NCBI GenBank assembly: GCA_002118135.1
Contig: BDIU01000269.1
Coordinates: 62,001-126,000, forward strand
From: Trebouxia sp. TZW2008
Taxonomy: Eukaryota > Chlorophyta > Trebouxiophyceae > Trebouxiales > Trebouxiaceae
Direction of reading: 5' to 3'
DNA length: 64,000 bases
Shown: positions 11,401 through 22,506 of the stretch, one piece after another
Numbering within the stretch: position 1 is the first letter of the stretch
How the letters are laid out: every line of letters starts with the position of its first letter
Translations under genes and position numbers: made by a program
Notes under the pieces: model-generated
Told to the model about the DNA's origin: nothing
Databases searched by the model: none
What the model saw: only the letters and a program-made list of their open reading frames with translations

Positions 11401-14400
11401 CTTGTTTTGATGCTGGCAGGAAAGCTATTTTGTGCAGCAGCACTCACTAGCTGGCAACATTCAATCATGGTGAAGCCTGTCATTGGCAAATGCTGACGAC
11501 AGGTTTTCCCTGGATGAAAGTCGCCAGCTATCATGTGCTGCCGCGCAGAGGCCCGTTTCTTGCTGGCGTGAATGCAAGCCCACAGCAGCTGGCAAGCTCA
11601 GTGCACCTCCCTCTTTCACTACTTTGAATTCTGTCAGCGCATTATGGTCTGCTCATGACAGACTGCAAGCTTGCTAAATGAAGCTGTCAGCTATGTTCCG
11701 CTGCTGCGCAGGGTTCTCGTTTGACTGGCATGCACGCAAGCCCACTGCACACAAATATTGTTGTGAAACTTTCACATGTGCAAGCTCTCACAGCATCATA
11801 TTCACAAGCGACGGCATGCAAAAGTCCGCAATGTCAAGCGAGCCCTCCTATCTGCAGCTGCAAAGCTGCATTCACCAAAATACACATCAATCACATGAAG
11901 AACACTTTCATTTGACTGTTGGGAAAATTCTGACACGTTGTTTTGCTTTAGTGCAAGTAAGAAAGACATTCCTTGCAGTGGCCCTGGCTAGCTGGCAAAA
12001 TTTCATAAAGTCTAGAACTGTCAGCACTTGACAATTTGCTGACAACAGATTTGCGAGTCGAGAAAGTTGTCAGGTATCCAAGGTGCCTGCAAATTGAGAC
12101 ACCTGAAAACTCATGTGCCTGTTGCATGCAGGCAGCTGTCGGCTCAAGGTTTGAAGACGCCTACAAGAATACGCATCTCAAACAGGAAAGAGGTGCCCAG
12201 GTCGAAGCCATCAGATCAGAAGTCTTCAGGACTTTTGCCAACACCCAGGAATCTGAAACCAACATGGTGGCCACCGCCATGGGGGCGGCGGCCGCCAGTC
12301 TGGGGGGTCTGGGGGGTTTGGGCCCCTCCACCAGCAACCCTGCTGCTGGAGTCTCCCCTGCTGATGAAGAAGAGGATGATGAAAAAGAGGTAGAGGATGA
12401 CAGCACCCTGCCAGAAAGCCCTAGGGAAACTGCCAATCCTAGCGTAGGGAAGTCTGGTCAGGAGGGAGATTTCCCATCAGTGGCGCCGCCTGAAGAAGAA
12501 GGGCGCAGCGCAAATCCTATCGCAGACCCTCTCATTTCCACTGGGGTTGGGGCAGCAGCCAGGGGTCTTGGGGGGGTTGGGGGCTTGGGCCAAACCAACA
12601 GCGAGCCAGCAGAAGCTGAAGCCAGCACTTCAGGAAACCCTGACACTTCAGGCAACCCTAGCTCAGGATCTGTGGAACCCATAACCCAGACTGCAATTCA
12701 GGCAGCAGCCCTAGGGCTTGGGGGTGTGGGGGGTCTGGGCCGGACCAGCAGTCAGCCCGACCTTGACCCCCCTGGGGTTGAGGGAGGGCCTGCACCCATG
12801 ACTGGGTTGATGGCCACCCCTGCACAAGTCAGCAAAGCTCTCAAGGTGAGTTTGTGTGATCTCCCCCACCTGTTGTTTGATGCCTGCAGAACCTTGCCAA
12901 ACTGTGTGCTCTTTTAATGCTGGTGCTGTTTTGACATTCATTGACTTCTTACAGGAAGTGGCTTCAAACACAACACGGAGGCTCATACTTGAGGAGGGGT
13001 ACAGGGTGGATGGCAGGGGGGTCACAGATGTGCGCCCCATCTGGAGCAGGGCAGGCTGCCTACCTAGGGTTCATGGAAGTGCCCTCTTCACCAGGGGCGA
13101 AACCCAAGCCCTAGCTGTCGCAACCCTAGGTGATACTCCCCTTCATGTTGTGCCCTCTTTACCGGGCCAAAATTCAATTACTACCTGTTATGACCTCGGT
13201 GACCATGCTCCACAATCAAAGTCCTGAAAGCTGCAGTCAACAAAGGCAGATTGTGTTGACGAGAGATGTTGCCTGCTTGAATTGTCGCGAAGTCATTCTC
13301 TTGTCTGGATGCATAGCATAGGCACCTTTTGAAGTCTTTTCATATGCAACAAGTGGAGCTGGCTGAAGCTTGTTGAAGCATAGTATGATTGGTGATTCAT
13401 TTGTGAAGTAGTCTGGACATGCTGGTGCTTCCATGGGTTGTTGAGTATTATGAGCAAGTATGAGCATATGACTGAGCAACAATGTGAGCTCTGACATGAC
13501 CACATGTTTCATGTTACCTCATCACTACCTGCATATATGCAATCAACTCAATTCTACACAGCTGATCACAAGTCACCAGGCACCAAAACTACAAGAGACC
13601 AACCAAAAGCATTCACTTGAGTGGTGTAGGCATCTGATTGCTTCTGTACGTACCTAGATGGGCCTGCTGAGCCTGCCTATCCCACGTTTACAATGAATGC
13701 ATGATAATGTAGGCTAGTCAAGCACATGGCTGACAACATGTAGCAAAGTGCCCATCATGACACCACACCAAACAAACGCATGCACTTGAGAGGCACAGAC
13801 ATCATGTTGAAAGGCGTCCATTGCCCCACCACAGACTCACCACATTCTTTTCACAGAAGAGCATGCAGCAAACAGTGTAGGATTCTGCATTGCAGAAAGC
13901 CATCAATCAAAGGTCAACATAATATCGCTATATGCAGCAATCATGAGTTTTCAACATACAGGATCTGATGCTGATGCGCAAAAACAAGACTCCATGTCAG
14001 AAGATTCCGACAAAGAGAACTTCTACCTCCAATACTTTTTCCCGCCATCTTCTGTCGGGGAAACTGGCCGAGTTGGCGGCATTCCTGGGCGGCGGGAAGT
14101 TGGCCATGGGAACCTAGCACAGAGAGCTTTGGCGCCAACTATCCCTGATGAGGTACAGATCTAGCACTGAAGCCATGGTTTGAAGCATTTCCGCTGCAAT
14201 GTCTGACATGCATGCTGATGCACTCAGTTGCACCCAGCTCCACAATCTGCTCTTGGCATGATTTTTGGCTTTGACCACTGCTCAAAAACCGCTTTTCAGA
14301 GCAATATTTTGTTGCATACCTGGACAGATGAGTCTGTATTGCTCCTCGTGTGGTTGCCTGTTTCTAGCAGTTTCAATTCGAACGCTCAACAGCATGGTAT

Positions 14401-17400
14401 TGATTGTGCAGGTGGCGTGTCTGTACACCATTTGCATGGGGAGCACTATCACTGAGAGCATTTTGTCTTTGCTGCTGCTGCTGCTGCTGCTGCTGCTACT
14501 ACTCTCATTGTGTGCTGAGCGAGTGCTCCTCTCCTGCTGCAAGTGTTGTGCTTGATATCTTGACCAATCCTATAGTCTGCTTCCAAACAAATTGGCTCTG
14601 GGCTTGCAGGTGGACTTCCTGTACACCATTTGCCCGGAGAGCACCATCACTGAGAGCAACTTGTCTTTGCTGCTGCTGCCACTCTCATTGTGTGCTGAGC
14701 GAGTGCTCCTGTAATCCTCTGCTGCTGCAACTGCTGCGGTCGAGTCTGCTTCCAAATTGATTGGCGTTGGGCTTGCAGGTGGACTCCCCGTACAAAGCTC
14801 GGCTCAAGAGCACCATCACCGAGAGCAACTTGTCTTTGCTGCTGCTGCCACTCTAATTGTGTGCTGAGCAAGTGCTCCTGTAATCCTCTGCTGCTGCAAC
14901 TGCTGCGCTTGATGTTTTGACCAATGCTGTAGTCTGCTTGCAAACAGATTGGCGCTGGGCTTGCAGGTGGACTTGCCGTACACCATCCGCCTGGAGAGCA
15001 CCATCACTGAAAACAACTTCGCTTTGCTGCTGTTGTTACTCTAGTCGTGTGCTGCGCATCTGCCCCTGTAAATTCCTGCTGGCAAAATCAGTGCTGCTGC
15101 TGCTGCCGCTCTATTTGTGTGGTTATTGGCTGCTCCAGTCAGCCTCCTGTCAGAGTCTGCTGCTGCAATTGTTGTGCTTGACGTCTTGACCAATGCTGTA
15201 GTTCTGCTCTCAAATCAATTGGTGTTGGGCTTGCAGGTGGACTTTCCATACACCATTCGCTTGGAAAGCACCATCACTGAGAGCAATGGCAGCAGCTCCA
15301 TGGCTTCAGTGTGTGGCGGCTGCCTTGCTCTCATGGATGCAGGAGTGCCTATCAAGCGCATGGTGGCAGGTGTTGCCATGGGCCTCATCCTAGAAGAAAG
15401 TGGCCAATTCCAGGTGTTGACAGACATCCTGGGCAGTGAAGACGCCCTTGGGGACATGGACTTCAAAGTGGCGGGGGATGCTGAGGGAGTCACAGCCTTC
15501 CAAATGGATATCAAGGCAAGACCGAGCCTTTTTCTCCCTGAAGTGCTTGATTTCTACTGTGTGAAGTTCAGTTTTGCTTTCAGACATTGTTGAAGTTGAA
15601 GTAACAGACATCCTGAGCAGTGAAGATATCTTTGGAGATATGGACTTCAAACTGGCGAAGAATGCTGAGGGAGAGTCACAGCCTTCCAAATGGACATCAA
15701 GGCAAGACCGAGCCTTTTTCTTTCTGGAGTGCTTGCTTTTGGCTGCATGAGGATAAGTTTTGTTGTCAGGCAATGTTGAAGTGCATAGCACAGACATTCC
15801 GGGCAGTGAGGATGCGTTTGAAGATATGGACTTCAACAAGGCGGGGAATGCTGACGGGTGGGATACCAGGGTGCTTGCCTTTCCTGATGATGAAGAAGTC
15901 ACTGCACAACAGCCAGCCTTTGACTTCAAGGCAGGACCACCTTGTAATGCTTGTTGCTTTTGCTAGTGTCAAGTGCCAACAGTCATCCTGGGCAGTGAAG
16001 ACACTCTTGGAGACATGGGCTGTAAAGTGGTGGGGGGGGTGCTAATGGCGTCACAGCTATTAAATTGGACATCAATGCCAGTTAGATGTGTAGTCTATTG
16101 TAGCTGTTGTTTGTGCCTAGGCAAGACTCTCAGTGTTGGCTTATTAATCCTTAATAAGTTTTGGGGTCGTCACTCACCTCCGTCATTTAACCTAATTAAC
16201 AGGTCAATAACCTGGGGACTTGTTAAGCTTGCCAACACTGGGCAAGACTATGTGTTTGTAGCGCTAGCTTGCACTAGGCAAAGCCGAGTTGCTGCCAGGC
16301 AATATTGGTAGACTGTATATATGGTATAGCGACAAGTGTGAAAGGTGTTGCAGCCTTGCAGATGGACATCAAGCTAAGTTGATTAGGCAGTTTTGTGAAA
16401 TCTGTCGATGCTTGTATCAAGGCATGGCCATTGCGTAGTGCTTGCTTGAGAGTAAACTCTCTTTGTAATGACCGCTTTGGTTACCAAGAAAAATGTTCAT
16501 CGGACAAAGACTCTACTTGCCTTTCTAATAAGATAGTGTCCTTACATTGAGTTGTCCTTACTCAGAGGAACCACTGCAGTCAGAATGCAGTGATTGGTCA
16601 GCAATGGCAGCGTTGTTACATTGGTATTGTCACTACATTGCGTGTCCTTACCAAAAGAGTTCACTGTACCAGCAATGTGAAGGTGAGTGGCAGCTTTGAA
16701 CAGTTGGAAAGATTGGCTCAAGTCAACCTTTCAAATGATAGAGCTTTTGTACCTTGCAGGCAGACAAAGGCTAGCCATTCTTGTTGCAGTCTTTCCAGAT
16801 ATGTGATGCTGAGCAGCCGTTCCAATTTGCCAAATTTCATGCTCCTTCTTCAAATGCTGTTGCTGCATAGTTCAGGTGGAGGGAATCACCCTAGAAGTCA
16901 CGAAGCAAGCCCTGACCCAAGCAAAGGCGGGACGGCAGCATATCCTGCGGGAAATGCAGGCCTGCAGTCCCGCTCCCGCCAAAAGGCTCTCTGCATACGC
17001 GCCACGCATCAGGCGCTTCAACATTGATGTTGAGAGCATTGGGAAGATGATTGGTCCTGGGGGCAGAACAATCAAGATGCTGCAAGCTGCTGGCGGTTGG
17101 ACTGAAACTCAGGTGAAATGTGACCCCTCTCAACCCCCCTCCCCCTTTCCCCCTTGCATCTAACCCCTTTCTTCCCTGTTTCTCTGGCCTTCGCTGTTGA
17201 ATCCCCTTTCTCCTGCTTTCTCCCAGATGTTTGGTCCTGGAGGGCGTACAATCAAGATGCTGCAAGCGGCTGGGGGTTGGACTGAGACACAGGTGAGTTG
17301 CAAGCCTCCCTTCTGTGCCACCCTCTTCTCCCTTCCTCACACCTTTTGTCTCCTTTTCTTGTCCTTTTTTCCCCTTTCCTGTTGGCCAGCCCTTCCCATG

Positions 17401-20400
17401 TCTCCAGATTGGGCAAATGAGTGATCTTGGATTTGGAGGGCGTACAATCAAGATGTTGCAAGCTGCTGGTGGTTGGGATGAAACTCAAGTGAAGTGCAAT
17501 TCCTCTCACACCCCCATCCATTCCTTTGCCTCTTCCCCCTTCCTGGCATGTGTGCATCTGTAGAGCAGTGATCAGTTGACAGGCAGTAGCGCCTGTGCAA
17601 GTGTGCGTCTGTAGGTGGGCAACTGCCCAAGGTGACAGGGCTAGCAGAAGTAAGGGGCAATTCGACTTAGTGACCTACGTGTTTGTGTGCATCTGAAAAT
17701 CAGTGATTAGGTGATAGGCAGTACCGTAAGTGTGCATGTGAGTCTGTAGTTGAGCAACCAGGTGACAGAGCTAGCAGAAGCAAGGGGCTGCGTTCGTGTG
17801 TGCATTTGTAGGGCCAGTGATCAGGTGAAAGGCAGTAGCATGTGTGCGCCTGTAGGTGAATGTTCAGGCAACAGGGCATGCAGGCGCAAGGGGCAATTCG
17901 ACTCAGTGACATACATGTTTGTGCGCATCTGAAGAGCAGTGTTCAGGTGACAGGCAGTAACATGTGTGCATGTGTGCATCTGTAGCTGAGCAATCAGGTG
18001 ACAGATAGTGACAAATGTGCATGTGTGCGCTGTAGGTGACTGATCAGGCGACAGGGCTAGTGGAAGTGAGAGCGCCCAGTGATGAGTCAGCTGAAGCGGC
18101 AGTTGCCATCATCAAGGGCTTCCTTTCAGATCCAGAGGTTGGCACAGTATACAGGTGAGACATGATGTATGGGTTGCAGCCTTTTTAGGGTTTCAAACCT
18201 AGGTTTGTCATTTTGTGCAACTGCTGTCTGAGAACAGTTCTGGAGTCATCAAGGGCTTCCTGTCAGATCCAGAGGTTGGCAGTATATACAGGCACAACTT
18301 TACGTATGGCTTGGAGTGTTTTCAGGGTTCAGGTCTAGGGTCTGTCAGCCTGACTTTTAGCTGACTCAGACTATCTCAACTGTCGGCAGCAGCTTCCTCT
18401 TGGATCCAGAAGTTGGCACTACATACAGGTGAGACCCGGTGACCGTGTCATGGATGCATGCAGTGACTGCTGGCAAGTACAGTTGCAGTGCACTTTCAAA
18501 CCGTAGCTTCTTAATGCAGAAATAAGTACATGCAAGAGGCGCAAGATGAGCATGCTCTTGAGTAACAGCCCTTTTGTTTTGTAAGCAGGAATGTTACTTG
18601 GAGCAAGTGTGGCTGTTTTGTGTGCAGACGTGTCCATATGAGCGTTCCCTGTTGGCAGAACTGTGTCAACGAGCAACATGACCTGATTTGTGTGCAGGAA
18701 TGAAACTGCAAGCAGTGTGGCTAACTTGGTGTAGAAAAGTTCCCAGCAGCAAGTTTCTTCTTGTGTGCAGGAATATTTCTGTCAGCGACATTATTCCCTT
18801 CGTACTCATAGTGGAGTGTTCTCCCAGCACACCGGTACATGCCATGTATCACAAGTTGACATTGATTTGACGGTTGACTCCACAGTAACTTGCAAGGTTT
18901 ATCCATACGGAATGTGGCCTTTTGTGCAGAAATGTCACTGTGTGTGAAGTCATTTTGTTTGGATGCATAATGGAAGACTCTCCTGGCAAAACCGGCCTGT
19001 GTCCACGTGTTGTAACTTCACGCTCACCAAACAGCTGAACGCGCAGCAGTTTGGAAGGTTGGTGACAACAGCAACAATATGTTTCTGTGCAGGAATGTCA
19101 CTGTGAGCGAAGTCATTCCCTTTGGATGCATAATGGAATACTCTCCTGGCAAAACCGGCCTGTGCCATGTGTCGCAACTGGACATCAATCGCACGGCTGA
19201 CCCCACAGCAATCTGGAAAGTTGGTGACAAAATGGATGTCAAGATGATAGAGTTTGACGAAAAGACGGGACGGTGCAAACTCTCCAGGTATGGGATGAAC
19301 TCACGTACCCCTGATAGCCTTGATGTAAGATGCAGAATTCTTGAATTGCACTCATTTCCCCCCTCCCCCCCCCTCTTAGATTTGCCTGGCTGTATACTCT
19401 CAAAAATCTCTCGCACTCCATGCTTCTTGTTGCCCCCTGTTTTGACAGGTTAATGACACAATGGATGTCATAATAACAGAGTATGATAAAAAAACTCAGC
19501 ATGGTGCAAGCTCTCCAGGTCACACAGTCCATTCAAGCCTTACAAACACGGCTTATTCTTGCATAGCCTTCTTCTTTCTGTGTTTCGGCATGGTGTCCCA
19601 TAGAGGAGGATTATCGTAAATGCTCTTCAGTACTGTTCCCTGCCTGCGCAAAAAAGCTGTGTTCATTTATTCTTTAGTAGCTGTGTGCTAGACAGGCTCA
19701 GCAGGCCCAGCTAGGTCCATATTGGAGCAATCAACTGCCTCCAGATAGCTGTGTTGTCCGCACAAAACATTGTTGCAGCTTGCCACCAGTCTTGAAGCGT
19801 CAAAACCAACATCGCCTGTCATGGTCAAACGAATCTCCATGATGTTCATTGTCTGTGCAGGAAAGCTGTGTTGCAAGAGTATAGCGGTCAGCTGGCATCT
19901 ACATCTTCTGAAGCATAGCCAAACCAAGTGGAACGCTAAGCTGCCACCTACAACAGATCTTTGCAGCTTGCCAGAGTTCTAAGCTTGCATAGTTGAAAGT
20001 GTGTGACGTGATCAGAAGCAGCCTTGAAACGATCTCGAGTGGTGGTTTTCGACTGTGCAGGAAAGCTGTGTTGCAAGAAGACAGTGGTCAGTCGGCATCT
20101 ACATCTCCTGAAGAAGTGGCCAAACCAATTGAGATTGGAGCAACCTACAGGTCAGACTAATGCTATGACAATTTTTATGGTTATGCTGACGTGGCCACTG
20201 CTCTAGTTTGCTTGGGTGCCTGCAAACTCAATGCAATGTCATAGCAGTCTGTACAGGTCCTTAAACGTAACTGTACAGACTGCTATGTGTGCTGTAGTGC
20301 AGAAACCTGTCAAGGTCTTGAAAGAATACACAAGTCCTTACAAATCATATCCAGAAAGCTTAGAACAAGAGTTTGGTGCCACATGACGCCACAATGGATT

Positions 20401-22467
20401 GAGAGCACACAAGTCTCTGTGCAGTGCATGTGGGAGCGCGCATGATGTTGCATATGCCTGGCCATATACTGCTCGCCCCTGCTGGGCACTCTGCAAGTTT
20501 CGTGGTGCTGTCTTGCAAGCCAACTGACGACCTTGACAGTGTTTGCAGCTCAACTGCATGAAATGCATGGCTGGATTGAATGCAGGTCTGCAGCTGCGCG
20601 TTGTTGCCAAGGTGAACCAGTGTCATTTACATTTGTGATATCTACGACAGTGTACAGCATTTTGAGTGTGATCAATTGTGGTACTATTGGTCCTGAAGCC
20701 TTCCCTTCTGACTTTGTGCTGTAGCTTTGTAGAAGCACTGAAGTGAAGGGAGTTCAACCCTTTGGCTGCTTTGTGGCGCTCATTTCTGATCCCATCCTGT
20801 GATGTGTGTGTCAAAATTGACAAAGCATTGACATGAGCATGACCTTCTGCTGTGCTTTTTAGGGGCGTTCAAGTGAAGTGACTGCAACTTTCTGGTTGCT
20901 TTGTGGTAATCAAAACGACAACACCAGCTTGAGGGCTTGTGTTTGAATGGACACTGCATAGGCTCAAGTCTTGGCGTTTGACCTTGTGCTGTATTTCTTA
21001 TTGCAGCATTGAAGTGGAAAGAGTGCAACCCTGTGCTGTGGCTTTGTAGAGGCATTGAAGTGAAAGGAGTGCATTAACATTTGACCTTCTGCTGTGCCTT
21101 TGTAGGGGCGTTGAAGCGAAAGGAGTGCAAATTTTTGGCTGCTTTGTGGCGCTCAACTCCAGGACGCAAGCACTGGTGCATGTGTTAGAGTCGGACACTT
21201 CATATGCCAAAGCCCTTGACATTTGACCTTGTGCTGTAACTTTGTAGGGGTGTTGAAGGGAAAGGAGTACAACTCTGTGCTGTGGCTTTGTAGGGGCGTT
21301 GAAGTGAAGGGAGTGCAACCCTTGGGTTGCTTTGTGGCGCTCAGCGCCAGAAGGCAAGCACTGGTGCATGTGTCAGAACTGGACATTGCATTTGCCAAAG
21401 CCTTGACATAAGCATGACCTTCTGCTGTGCTGTTGTAGGGGCGTTGACGTGAAAGGGTACAACCCTTGAGTGCTTTGTGGCGCTCAACTCCAGAAGCAAG
21501 CCTTGCTGCATGTGTCAGAACTGGACATTGCATATGCCAAAGCCTTAACATGAGCATGATCTTCTGCTGTGCTGTTGTAGGGGCGTTGAAGTGAACAGGT
21601 GCAACCTTTTCGCTGCTTCGCGGCGCACACTTCCAGAAGGCAAGCCTTGGTGCATGTGTCACAACTAGACATTGCATATGCCAAAGCCTCAACATAAGCA
21701 TGACTTTCTGCTGTGCTGTTGTAGAGGCGCTGAAGTGAAAGGGTGCAACTGTTTGGCTGCGGTGTGGTGCTCAACGCCAGAATTCATGCTCTGGTGCAAG
21801 CTTCAGAAAGGAGACTGCATGCGCCAAAGTCTTGGCGTTTGACCTTGCTGTAACTTTGTTGCAGCGCTGAAGTGAAATGAGTACTACACTGTGCTGTTGC
21901 TTTGTAGGGGCGTGGAAGTGAAAGGAGTGCGACCCTTTGGCTGCTTCGTGCTGCTCAGTGCTAGAACCCATGCTTTGATGCATTTCAGAAATGGATGCTT
22001 CACATGCCAAAGCCTTGACATTTGACCTCGTCCTATATTTTTGTTGCAGTGCTGGAACGACAGGAGTACAACTCTCTGCTATGCCTTTGTAGGGGTGTTG
22101 AAGTGAAAGCAGTACAACCGTTTGGCTGCTTTGTGGCGATCAATACCAGAACGCAAGCACTGGTGCATGTGTCAGACCTGGACATTTCAGATGCCAAGGC
22201 CTTGACATTTGACCTTGTGCTGTAACTTTGTAGGGGCGTTGAAGTGAAAGGAATACAACCTTTTGGTTGCTTTGTGGCAATCAACTCCAGAACACAGGGA
22301 TTGGTGCATGTTTCAGAGCTAGACACTGCATATGTTGCCAGTCCTGCTGGTCTCTTCAAGATTGGGGACAAGATGGATGTCAAGGTCTTGGACAAAAATG
22401 CAAAGGGGCATTTACAATTGTCAAGGTGAAAATCTGTGATGTGTTTGTCACAGATCTGTGTGTGTCT

Positions 22468-22506
<39 letters not shown>

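Noticed and set aside
12161..12682. minus-strand Ser/Pro-rich frames over PNPase exon 8
   Set aside because: They are complements of the Gly/acidic repeats in the real plus-strand exon.
14460..14510. polyleucine/polyserine coding in the CTG run
   Set aside because: It lies in an intronic echo array; the run is a microsatellite and not a coding repeat.
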